This document shows, one piece after another, positions 49,101 to 58,385 of a stretch of DNA of 64,000 bases; positions within the stretch are counted from its first letter, which is position 1, and every line of letters starts with the position of its first letter. The stretch lies in contig CAUYUJ010018575.1 of the NCBI GenBank assembly GCA_963575745.1, forward strand, positions 124,501 through 188,500. Reading direction: 5' to 3'. The stretch is from Prorocentrum cordatum (taxonomy: Eukaryota; Sar; Dinophyceae; Prorocentrales; Prorocentraceae). The notes under the pieces are model-generated. The model was not told the DNA's origin. It worked only from the letters and a program-made list of their open reading frames with translations, and searched no databases. The position numbers and the translations under genes are program-made.

Positions 49101-50099
49101 GGCCAAAACCTACGTGCGCGGAGCGGTCTCGTGCGTGGGCACCGGCGGGTTGCACGCAATGAGCGAGGCAGCGCACAGCATCGCCTCGATATCGCGATCT
49201 TCCGGGGATTGGTGACAATGGCAGCAGCCGCACCCCGGGCGGTGCGAAAGGACGTAGGACAGATGGATATTTGCATCCCCAGCGACGAGGAACGAGGCAT
49301 GCGGAAAGCGCGAGCGCAATCGAGTGAGCTCACCAAGGATCGCGCTCCAGGTTTCCACGTCGCCGCCTGGCGCTGGGTAAACTGCGGCAAAGACAAGAGA
49401 CGGCCCCGACGCGGCAGTAGCGCCGCTCGACGAGGTCCAAACTTCAAACCACTGGACCCGCGCAGACGAGACGTCAGGCAGCGGGCGGACTACCGGAAGC
49501 AGTTCGGGTCGCAAGAAAATCCCGACAGCGCCCCACGAAGCAGAGCGTTCGCCCAGCCAACAGTACGGGTACCCTGCCGGCAGCGCCGCACCCGGCGGGA
49601 ATCGCGCACCGGGGGTGATGCAAATATCGATATTCTCATCGTGCAGAAGCTGCGCCATCGCCTGCAACCGCCAATCTAAGAGCGCGTCTGTGCCGAGGGC
49701 GAGCAAGCCACACCGGCCCGGGTTTAAAACGGCCATGCGCAAGGGCTGCTGGCTTGACAACTCCAACGGCGGGCCCGGAGCTCCGGCGGCGTCGGCAGCC
49801 AGCACTGGGCCCGCGAACGGTGAGATCACGGGCGGTGAGTCCCCGCGCGCAGGACGCAATGGGGGGGCGACCTCTTCGGCGAGGAAAGCTCGCAGCTGCC
49901 GGCCAAGAGCGATGAGAGGCCCAGCCTCGCGACTCCCTTGCGTGCGAAGCTGCGGCGGCGGCTCGGGGGCACAAGCAAGCAAGGCGAGCACGTCACGAAG
50001 CGCCGCTCCCCTCTCCAGGCCCCTGGTTTCGACGCCGATCCAGCGGTTCACTAAGTTGCGTAGCGGTGTCAGGGGGGCGTCGCCGCCCCCGGCGAACAT
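46159..50099 (-). pseudogene. LINE-A2 ORF2, endonuclease/RT with an internal deletion
   Basis: Starts MFAGGGDAPLTPLRNLVNRW. The endonuclease-fold part matches LINE-A1 (MAVLNPGRCGLLALG, ICITPGARFPPG, SWGAVGIFLR, AVYPAPGGD, GDANIHL) down to PVPTHE (about 49128). The next 45-50 residues, which in LINE-A1 hold CIDLILAE and the DSDH motif, are missing and the frame shifts. Homology resumes in the other frame at RVSWRTDSQWDDAL (about 49101) and stays open to 46159: DLRWAFD, CGTAQGKRFS, FSDDLTVP, GGFGLPVL and CAACGAAQVDIAHAICGC. The RT part is well preserved, but the deletion removes the Asp/His end of the endonuclease and separates the two frames. Confidence 0.85.
46163..46201. repeat. CCTGGGGGGCGGGGCC hairpin, copy 1
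   Basis: CCCTGGGGGGCGGGG...CCCCCCACCAGGTC, a near-palindrome also present at 53299 and 53595. Here it abuts the end of LINE-A2 and supplies the last residues of its ORF2. Confidence 0.75.
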
Positions 50100-50367
50100 G
50101 CCTCCGCCCCTGCGCGGGCGGCCTCCGGCGGGGCTATGCACGGCGAGGCCGGGGAGCCCTGGTAACGGCTGCGGGAGGGGCGGCGCGGCCGGCGGGAGGG
50201 GGGGAGGAAAAGAAGGGGACGAACGGCGCGGAGCGGGGGGGGGCCGGCCAAGGGGGGCAAACGGCGGACGACACCGCGGAGCGGATGGATCATCATCGTG
50301 AGCAACGGGAAGCCTTCGGGGGCCGCTGGAGGGGGGGGCAAGAGACAAGCCTTACGACCAGTACCCA

Positions 50368-52617
50368 TCAAGGGGCGACGCGGCCCAGCCCGACAAGCAA
50401 CAACGATGAGCACGATCGATGCCACAATGCATCTGCAGCTTTTTCACTCGACACCGCTCGTTGCAACCAATGGGGTTCATAGGGGATCCGGGGCCAGACC
50501 GCCACACCGCTTTGGGTGCCGGCCGCAGTGGGCGGCGGCTGGGCTGAGAAGTGCGAAGCGAGGACAGCGCAGGACAACTGGAAAGAGGCACCCGCCCCCG
50601 CGGGGGGCGAGTCCGCGCCCGCTGGGAAGCTATCGCAGGTGCAGGAGCGCAACTGGCGCAGCGGTGCGCGGGCGCACCCGGCTCCGGGGCCGGCGAGGGA
50701 GGTGCCAGCGCCCGACGGGGGCTGGCGAAGCAACTCGCGTGCACTGAGGCGCTGCACTGGCGCCGAAAGAAGCCCCTGCGCCGAGGCCTTCGGCTCGGGG
50801 CCCTCGATATCCGTGACGAGGCCGAAGAAAAGCAGGAGCTCCTCAATATGCTCTTCAAAGAGAGGGCGGGTGGCGCGCATGACAATTCGACCCTGCTTCT
50901 TATTCTGCAGCTGGATGGACAAAACCTGCTTAGGTGAATTAGAATACGTGATATCTAAGCCAGGCTGTGAAAAGTCACCGGTCCCAAGGGCGAAAGGGGG
51001 CACTGCGGTCACCTGTTTCCCTGCTCCGCCGCGGCGCATGCCGGCCAGAATCGCCACCCCCATCGCCATGACAGCATTGTGGAGGTCAACCTCCGAGTGG
51101 CAGCGGGAGGCGAAATAGACCGCGATCTTCGCGCGGCCGTCCCCGGGCTTTGGCCCGAAGGACTCGCGGACTTTGTACAGCCAGCCGGAGACAGCCTCGC
51201 GGAGCTCAGCCTCGCTCCCGAGGGCGGCAAACTGGCGCGGGTCAGGCGCCGCCGCGGCCGAGCCAACGGGGTCAAGCAACGGCAGCGCACTGGGGGGCCC
51301 GGGGGGGCCCGCCGCAAGGGGCGGGGGAGCTGCGCTAGACAATTGCGGCGCGTGCTGGGGCGCGGCCATAGGCACCGAGAGCAGCGGCGACAAGGCGGGC
51401 GGAAGCGCACGCGGGGGCGACGCCAGCGGCGCGGGCTGGGATGGCGGCAGGGTCCCGCAGACGCCCCGCACTACTGTAGCCACAGCCGCGCATGCGCGGA
51501 CGCGCTCCTCCTCGCACGCTCGGACGCGCTCCTGAAGCCGCGCGGCACACGCCGCGTACTGGACAAGTTCGGGAGGCTGGTCTGGGCGCACGACGCCGGA
51601 AGCGCGGTGTAACCACGCTTTCCCACCCCCCGCGCCGACCAGCTCTTCCCAGCCTGCGCGGGCAACTTGGAGCTGCTCGAGCTCTTGGCGCAAAGCTGCC
51701 AGCTCAGTGGCGTGGTCCTTCAGGGCGCTCGAAGCGGGCTGCGAAGAGGAACTGGGCGGGAGCGCCTTGACCAAGGGCGCGGTCGGCCCACCTGCGGCGC
51801 CCGCCACGGCTGGGGCGTGCCCACCTGCGGCGCCCCCGACAGCCGCGGGAGCGCCGGCCACGGACGTCGGGGCTGCCATGGGCACGAGCGCCGTGCCCGG
51901 ATGATCCCACTGAGTGCGACCTGAGCTGCGATGCTGAAAATACAAAGCGCCGCTGCCCGAGTCACGCCGGGGCTCCCACCCCGGCGGAAGGGGCGGCGGG
52001 CTCAGAAGCGGCGGGCCCGGCGACGCGGGCAGCGGGCTAGCCGGGGGCGAGGCCGCCGCGGCCTTCGGGGTGGCTGGCGCCGCCGCCCCTGTGTAGGCGG
52101 CGTCGGCCGCGCTCGCTTTCGGCGGCGGAGGCGGCGGCGGCGGCGGGGGCGGCGGGGACTCTGGCCCAGCGCCGATCCACCTCGTTGGCGGGCTGCGCGG
52201 CGGGCTCAGCTCAGGGGGCCCCGCCGTAGCCGGGGACAGAACCGCGCGGCCCTTCGCCGCCGCCCCCGGGAAGATGCCCCAGTCGCCGGGGGGCGGCCCG
52301 GCCGGGAATGGGCACGGGGTGGCGGGCTGCGACGGAATCAGGGCGCCGAGCGCAGCGCTGAGGTCGACCTCCGAGCCGCGTGGCGAATGGTGGCTGTCTG
52401 CCACGGGCGTTGGGCTGCATTCGCGGTCACGGTCATGGTCACAGTCCCGACCCTGGTCATGGTCCCGATCGCGGCGGCTGCGATCGCGATCACGGTCGCG
52501 GTCCCTGGCCTGGCCCCTGTCCCGGTCGCGGTCGCGACCGCGGGAGCGGTCGCGGTCTCTGTTCCGGTCGCCATCGCGGTCGCGGCCGTGGTTGCGGACT
52601 CGCTCCGAGGACGGCAT
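50368..52617 (-). CDS. LINE-A2 ORF1, WW-domain protein (749 aa)
   Basis: Starts MPSSERVRNHGRDRDGDRNR; an upstream in-frame start at 52698 is possible. Residues 10-70 are an Arg/Asp dipeptide-rich region. A WW domain (about residues 210-243) reads LPPGWEPRRDSGSGALYFQH, then QWDHPG, with both Trp and the terminal Pro. Next come an Ala/Pro linker, a predicted coiled segment (AALRQELEQLQVARAGWEEL) and a second WW-like segment, WEELVGAGGGKAWLHRASGV...PPEL. A conserved C-terminal part includes ELREAVSGWLYKVRESFG, KIAVYFASRCHSEVD and IVMRATRPLFEEHIEELLLF, the last also found in LINE-A1. It precedes ORF2 on the same strand with a gap of about 270 bases. The inferred role is an RNA- or partner-binding protein of the retrotransposition complex. 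No stop breaks it, unlike the LINE-A1 copy. Confidence 0.8.
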   Translation of the reverse strand: MPSSERVRNHGRDRDGDRNRDRDRSRGRDRDRDRGQARDRDRDRDRSRRDRDHDQGRDCDHDRDRECSPTPVADSHHSPRGSEVDLSAALGALIPSQPATPCPFPAGPPPGDWGIFPGAAAKGRAVLSPATAGPPELSPPRSPPTRWIGAGPESPPPPPPPPPPPPKASAADAAYTGAAAPATPKAAAASPPASPLPASPGPPLLSPPPLPPGWEPRRDSGSGALYFQHRSSGRTQWDHPGTALVPMAAPTSVAGAPAAVGGAAGGHAPAVAGAAGGPTAPLVKALPPSSSSQPASSALKDHATELAALRQELEQLQVARAGWEELVGAGGGKAWLHRASGVVRPDQPPELVQYAACAARLQERVRACEEERVRACAAVATVVRGVCGTLPPSQPAPLASPPRALPPALSPLLSVPMAAPQHAPQLSSAAPPPLAAGPPGPPSALPLLDPVGSAAAAPDPRQFAALGSEAELREAVSGWLYKVRESFGPKPGDGRAKIAVYFASRCHSEVDLHNAVMAMGVAILAGMRRGGAGKQVTAVPPFALGTGDFSQPGLDITYSNSPKQVLSIQLQNKKQGRIVMRATRPLFEEHIEELLLFFGLVTDIEGPEPKASAQGLLSAPVQRLSARELLRQPPSGAGTSLAGPGAGCARAPLRQLRSCTCDSFPAGADSPPAGAGASFQLSCAVLASHFSAQPPPTAAGTQSGVAVWPRIPYEPHWLQRAVSSEKAADALWHRSCSSLLLVGLGRVAP

Positions 52618-52850
52618 GGCCGCGGCACTGGTTCCCTGAGCGGGCACGGGGGACCCTCGGTCCGCGCGGTGAGCCTTAGAGCCAAAGCGCGTGTACATGC
52701 GGAGGCATCAGCAGGGGCAGGAAACAAGGACTTCCTCCCCGTGCGCGCCCAGCGTGGGCGGCCGGACAGCAAGTACGAGGGCGGGGAGGGGGAGAGGGCA
52801 ACGCATGCTAGGGTAACTTGCACTCCCGCTCACGCTCTCCACGAAGCCCA

Positions 52851-53162
52851 AAAAGAGCCGCTAGATATCATTATGAGGCACAACACCCGCGAACACCCGA
52901 CAAACCCAAGGCAGCCCCCCGCACGCAGCACGGCACGGCACGGCAACAGCACAGCGAGACACGACACAACCAGAACAACGTCCACGCGGCCCAGGCACGG
53001 CACGGCACAGCCGGCGGGGGGGCGGCGGAGAGAGCGCGCAGCCAGGGAAGGTAAGAATCAGATTGGCAACCATGCGCAACCTCCAAGCGACACGGGGACA
53101 TGGGAACATGCTGGAAGCAATGCAATGTCACATCAGCCAATCTCTCCCTTTGCTGGCATAGC
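52851..53162. other. Spacer, no gene recognised
   Basis: Unassigned DNA, with a GGCACGGCAC-type short repeat at 52925-53010. Confidence 0.45.
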
Positions 53163-53703
53163 TCCATTGACGCGACGACGGCAATGGGTTAAGAGTAACC
53201 CTTCAGGAGACGGGCGTAAACTGAGGCGAATTGCATCGACCGCACAAGCACCATGTACAGAAGCGAGAAAGCCAAATGTGGACAATTTCATTTAGATCAC
53301 CTGGGGGGCGGGGCCGCCGGCCCCCCACCAGGTCAAAAGGAAAAGCGGGCCCCAGGAACAGGCGGGGCAGGGGAGGCGGGGACCCCGGGGCCGCCCGCCG
53401 GAGACGGGGCCGGGGAGGGGGGCGGCGGCAGGAACGCACAGCGTACGGATTACAAGCTCCATTGACACGACGATGGCAAGGGGTTAAGAGTAACACTTCA
53501 GAAGTAAGCGAAAACTGAAAAACAATTGCATCGACCGCACAAGCACCATGCACAGAAGCGAGAAAGCCAAATGTGGACAATTTCATTTAGATCACCTGGG
53601 GGGCGGGGCCGCCGGCCCCCCACCAGGTCTAAAGGAAAAGCGGGCCCCAGGACCAGGCGGGGCAGGGGGGGCGGGGACCCCGGGGCCGCCCGCCGGAGAC
53701 AGG
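53163..53703. repeat. 295-bp tandem duplication containing the CCTGGGGGGCGGGGCC hairpin twice
   Basis: TTGACGCGACGACGGCAATG at 53167 recurs as TTGACACGACGATGGCAAGG at 53462; TTGCATCGACCGCACAAGCA occurs at 53231 and 53526. Each unit carries the hairpin CACCTGGGGGGCGGGG...CCCCCCACCAGGTC (53299-53335 and 53594-53630), followed by AAAGGAAAAGCGGGCCCCAG. The unit centres are nearly identical and the edges more diverged. Confidence 0.85.
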
Positions 53704-53891
53704 AGGAGGACAGGACAGGGGAAGGGTGCTTTTGCTCACCCGCCAGCCTCGCCACACATCCTAAGCCGGGCACGTCTTATCTCCCCCTTTCCGACGGCAA
53801 GTGATGCAACAACAAGCAAGTAGACAAGAAGGGATGAAATGCAGCCAAGCTGTGCATCACTCGATGCTCCGGTGCAACATTGGGGACCATA

Positions 53892-55154
53892 TCAGCAGAT
53901 GACGTAGATGTCCCGCGGAGGTTTCATGGGAGAAAGGCCAAGTAGCTGGCGCAAGGCTTTTCGGCCCTCGCAACACATGTCAGACATGCACTCTGGCAAT
54001 GCCTCCCAATGGTTCTTGTGGTGCCCGCCACCCGGTCTCATGCGTACAAGGAACGGAATGCCTTCGGGAGGAAAGTAGCGGAGAGCCACCTTGCGAAATT
54101 TCGGCCGCTCGGCCAGGAGAAGTCGCTCAAGGTCTCGGGTCGAAAACCCGTCAAGCGTATTTTTTCATTTCATTTCATACCGCAGCGACGGGGGCCGGAG
54201 CACCGCGCGACCGCGCGCGCCGCCCCAGCGCGCCCCCCCGCGCGCGGCCCGCTCAGGTCGCAGCCGCCCCTGCGCTCCCGGGGCAGGGCCGCGGGGCCGA
54301 CCCCGTCTCGGGAAGGGTCTTTCACCCCCGTCGTGGGTCAGCCCAGGCACCACCGCGGGCAACGGCGCCCTGGCCTCGCGGCCAGTGCGACCCCTCGTAA
54401 ATCCAAGCACTTCACTGGATAAGAGCCTCACGATGTAATCAGAGCCATTGCCCAGGGCAACAGCATCATCTATACCAGAGATACCTAATTTCGCCAAGTT
54501 GCTTGAACGACAGCCCGACAATAGTAGGAGGGCGTGAGACACGGTGAAGCGCCCACACCCGTCGACACCGCACATGTCAGCGATCAGCTCCGTCTTCGTG
54601 CGACCCCGCAGGGCAATGCCCGCGGGCGTATAACCCGGCGTCACTCCCCCAGCCTCCTGCACAGCTTGATACTGGAAGTCTGTCGAAAAAACCGGAAACT
54701 GAGCGTTACGAAGCTTGTGTGACAAATCGACCCTGCGGACCCCTGGGTTCATATCTGATGCTACCACCCATTCAAAAGAGTGCATGGCGAAGAAGACTGC
54801 CCACGCCGCCTTGTGATATGGGGGCCTGGACTCAAGCAACTCTTGGCGAAAGGTAAAATTGCCAGGGCGAGCCAACTCCTCACGAGGCAAGTTAAAGCAC
54901 AGAGCTGCCCGCTCGAGAAACTGATGGTACGTCATGCCAATTGATGGGAGGCCAAACCCAGAAAGCCCAATCCCTCCCCAAGTAATCTCGTCATGAGCCC
55001 ACTCTGCCGGAATGCGAAGTGTCACACGGGCCGCGTACAAGCGTAACAAGAAAAGGCGGAACTTCACGCCATTCGTCACACGAAGGGCGAACTGCTCTAG
55101 GGTACGTGGCGGGACGGGGCCCTGCGAGCGGGGGCGAGAACGCTCGCGCACCAT
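53892..55154 (-). pseudogene. Gene of unknown function with a spliced-leader relict, broken by a retroposon
   Basis: Starts MVRERSRPRSQGPVPPRTLE, 28 bases after the spliced-leader relicts. I do not recognise the family. Visible segments: RVTNGVKFRLFLLRLYAARV, WGGIGLSGFGLPSIGMTYHQ, FFAMHSFEWVVASDMNPGVR, PAGIALRGRTKTELIADMCG and HALLLLSGCRSSNLAKLG. It then meets the retroposon at 54395, which adds an in-frame TGA. Beyond the insertion the same frame continues (LERLLLAERPKFRKV, YFPPEGIPFLVRMRPGGGHH) to a stop at 53892. Without the 236-bp element and one TSD copy the ORF would be 340 codons plus stop. It is intronless, as expected of a retroposed mRNA. A truncated product of 329 aa with a foreign tail could still be made. 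Confidence 0.7.
54160..54395 (-). mobile_element. Small retroposon, copy 2, with CGTA target duplication
   Basis: 236 bases flanked by CGTA at 54156-54159 and 54396-54399. On the reverse strand it starts AGGGGTCGCACTGG and ends ATGAAATGAAAAAA. It holds GGTGAAAGACCCTTCCCGAG. No ORF and no tRNA-type box pair were recognised. One mismatch to the 45.6-kb copy over 234 bases indicates recent movement. Confidence 0.85.
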
Positions 55155-55182
55155 GCCACCTCGCGCCGGCGCGGGATGGGCC

Positions 55183-55218
55183 CTTGAGCCAAAATGGCTT
55201 GAGCCAAAATGGCTTGAG
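55183..55218 (-). other. Tandem spliced-leader relicts at the 5' end of the reverse-strand gene
   Basis: Reverse strand: CTCAAG (55218-55213), then CCATTTTGGCTCAAG twice (55212-55198 and 55197-55183), then GGGCCC and the short leader to the ATG at 55154. Two 15-base relicts plus a remnant imply at least two, probably three, rounds of trans-splicing followed by reverse transcription. Confidence 0.9.
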
Positions 55219-56354
55219 AATTACCTTAGGCTTCCTCACGAAAATGATGAAAATGTAGCTGCGGCCTAGGCGGCGCAGGGGGGCCGTGCACCAGGGGTCC
55301 CAACAATAATTATTCTTTAGAATTAATAATGTTCAACAACAACCACAACAACAATCATTTTACCCTCCTGCGCCATGCTTCCACATGACATTTTTTTATT
55401 TTTTTTTCCCCCTCCTCTCCCAGTCCCAGTCCCAGTCCCTGGCCGAGTCCGCAGCGAAAGGGGCCGCTGCACCTGGCTCCCTCCGGCTGGCCCCCTGGCT
55501 GGGCTGCCGACGCCCGCGGTCGCCTTAGGCGGCCCGGCGGGCCCGCCAGCTACCGCGCGGTTTTCGCGCCGCCAGCCGCCGCCGCCCGCCGCCCGCCCGG
55601 CCGAGCCGCCCTGCGTGCCTCGGCCTCGAAGCCGCGGGAGCGCTCAAGGCCCTGGCCCGGCCGGCTCCGCTCCGTGCCTGGGCAAGGCCGCCCGCGAAGG
55701 CCGCCAGAGCTGCCCCAGCCCGGCGGCCCGCGGCCGCAGCGCCCGCCGGCCCTGCCCGCCTGCCGTAATCCACAACGTCGGGTCCCAGCTTCGCGTCCAG
55801 CATCGCGCTGAGCAGCACGAATGCCTGTTGCCACTGCCCCCTCTTCTCGCCCGCGCTGATCCCAGCATTGTAGCTGGATAGCACACCCCATCCTGGGGGA
55901 TTTTTCTGGCATGCGGGATCCGATATTCCCTCACCCAGATATCCCGCCCAAGAAGGTTTGGCCACCACCTCTTCCGAGGAACTTCAACATCCATAGCTCG
56001 GACGGCACATCGCCTTCGCAATCGCCTTGCGCACGCCCCGCATCTCAGAGGGAGAGGAAGAGGAAGAGGAGGGGGAGATGAGAGAGATAGGGGGATGGAG
56101 GAGGAGAAGGGAGGGGGAGGAGGGGGAGGAAGGATGAGTAGTTGTAGTAGCCGCAGTTGATGATATTGTTGTTGCGGCTGTAGCACTAGTAGTAGTGGTA
56201 ACGGTAGTAGTAGTCCAAGTAAGTAGAACTGGCTTGTGGCAGCCAAGCGTTCGATCCTCCTTTAATGTCTTCTCTCCCTATCCTTGAGACGCAGACGTTT
56301 CAAAAAGTTGGATGGTTCAGCACATCCAGGAAACCTATCGCTGGACCGGCCCAG
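55219..56354. other. Spacer with AT-rich and purine-rich patches
   Basis: 55296-55350 is AT-rich (CAACAATAATTATTC...TTCAACAACAACC) and resembles 57517-57567. 55430-55780 is GC-rich. 56040-56140 is GGA-rich. No gene recognised. Confidence 0.5.
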
Positions 56355-57345
56355 ATGTTGTTCCAGAAGCGGCTCGGGGAGCTGCGCGGGCGCCAGAAGC
56401 AGAGAAACACCACGTACGGGCGCTGGCTCGAGCGTTCGGCCCAAAGCCGCTCCAGAATCGGCCCAGGACGGCTTCCCGGGCGCCGCAAGCAGAAATTCAG
56501 CATTTTCGAAAGAAAATTATGTATTGGAATGGCCTCTTTTCGGCGCGATCGGAACTGCCCGGGCGTCCGGCCCGGGGGCCGGGCCGGGTGCCGGCCCGAG
56601 CTCCGGAATCGGCCCGGGCGGCCTCCCGGGCGCCGGAAGCAGAAATTCAGCATTTTCGAAAAAAAAATGTGTATTGAAATTGCCTTTTTTCGGCGCCGCC
56701 TCGGAACTCGATTTTCCGGCGCCCGGGCGCCGGCTCGGGCGCCGACCCGGGCGTCCGGCCCGGGAGCTGGCCCGGGTGCCGGCCCGAGCTCCGGAATCGG
56801 CCCGGACGGCTGCCCGGGCGCCGGAAGCAGAAATTCAGCATTTTCGAAAGAAAAATCTGTATTGAAATGGCGTTTTTTTCGGCGCCGCCTCGGAACTCGA
56901 TTTTCCGGCGCCCGGGCGCCGGCTCGGGCGCCGACCCAGGCGTCCGGCCCGGGAGCCGGGCGGGGTGCTGGCCCGAGCTCCGGAATCGGCCCGGACGGCC
57001 TCCCGGGCGCCGGAAGCAGAAATGCAGCATTTTCGAAAGAAAAATGTGTATTGAAATGGCCTTTTTTCGGCGCCGCCTCGAAACTCGATTTTCTGGCGCC
57101 CGGGCGCCGGCTCGGGCGCCGACCCGGGCGTCCGGCTCGGGAGCCGGGCCGGGTGTCGGCCCGAGCTCCGGAATCGGCCCGGACGGCCTCCCTCCCTCCC
57201 GAGCGCCGGAAGCAGAAATTCAGCATTTTCGAAAGAAAAATGTGTATTGAAATGGCGTTTTTTCGGCGCCGCCTCGGAACTCGATTTTCCGGCGCCCGGG
57301 CGCCGGCTCGGGCGCTGACCCGGGCGTCCGGCCCGGGAGCCGCTC
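56355..57345. repeat. Satellite, five units of about 150-200 bp
   Basis: The anchor GAAATTCAGCATTTTCGAAA (one unit GAAATGCAGC) occurs at about 56491, 56643, 56829, 57019 and 57216. Each unit also has TGTATTGAAATGGC, TTTTTTCGGCGCCGCCTCG and a GCCCGGGCGCCGGCTCGGGC block rich in short palindromes. Both strands have an open frame across it, a consequence of the repeat. Confidence 0.9.
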
Positions 57346-58385
57346 TCGGCGGCGAGCAAGAGCACCGAGCCCGAGTAAAAAAGGAGGAAGTCTCGAGCCG
57401 GAGCGTTGTTGTTGTTGGGGGGGCGGTTTTGGCGGAACCCCAAAACGCTTGAGCGTGAGCCTCAATTTCAGAGGAAATGCGGCCGGCGCCTCGGCGAGAG
57501 CACCAGGGCGAATATAGGAGGTCCAACAATAATAATTGTTTAGTAATTAAGGTTCTTCAACAACAATTAGTGAGGGGGCCGTCTACAGGAAGGGGGGGCC
57601 ACCCAAAAACGCTAACAGCCAGGCCGGGGGGCACAACTAAAATGTAATATTCAAAATTACGTTTTTGTCCGAAGGCATGGTTTGGAAAATCCAGAATTAT
57701 TGTTTGTTGTTGTTTTTGCCCTGAAGGACTGTGTGTGCTTGAATTCAGAAATCGTGATTTTATTGTGGGAAGGCTTCGCCTCTTTCGCCCTTCTGGAAGT
57801 GTTTTTGCACGATGAACGCCACGTGCGAAACATGTTTGTGGGGAGTTCCGTGTGTAGTTTCATTCGCGGTTGATCGCGTAGTTGGTTTCGTTACTGTTCG
57901 TATCCATCACGGTCCACCCAGCAATAGTACCCAGGCGAAATGTCTTGATCTGGGAAGTGCGGGAACATTCCGTGTAACGAAGAGAAATTGATGGGGGAGC
58001 CGTCAAATTGAATTTCGTGGGTCAGCCTGGGCACGCCCGGGTGCGAATGCACATTCGCGGCCCTTGCCGAAACAGACAGGGCGCAGAAGAATGATGAGGA
58101 GGCGGGGGAGGGGGGGGCGGGGGGGGGAACACGAGGAGGACGAGGACTAAAAGGAAGAAGGGGGGAGCGACGGGAGAAGCAGGAAAGGGGCGAGCAGAAG
58201 TATGATGACATTGACTGCGCAAGCTTTGGGGGGAGGAGGAGGAAGAGGAGGGGGAGGAGAAGGAGGAGGGGGATGAGGAGGAGGAGGAGGAGGAAAGGAG
58301 GAGAAAGAGGAGGAGGATTGGGCGAGGAAGAGGAGGAGGAGGAAAGGAGGAGGAGGAGGAGGAGGAGGAGGAGGAGGAGGAGGAC
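57346..58385. other. Spacer, no gene recognised; ends in a GAG tract
   Basis: 57517-57567 repeats the AT-rich motif of 55296-55350. 57650-57860 has a lower-GC open frame of about 60 codons with no recognised content. 58220-58385 is an imperfect then pure GAG tract. Confidence 0.5.

Larger units (their letters stand above)
46159..52850 (-). mobile_element. LINE-A2, non-LTR retrotransposon, opposite in orientation to LINE-A1
   Basis: Same gene order as LINE-A1. The 5' edge is near 52845 (reverse strand TTCGTGGAGAGCGTGAGCGG), followed by the CTTGCTGTCCGGCCGCC block. ORF1 is intact and ORF2 has a deletion. At its 3' end the ORF2 homology passes straight into the CCTGGTGGGG hairpin at 46163-46201, and the LINE-A1-type 3' UTR is absent. 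Confidence 0.75.
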
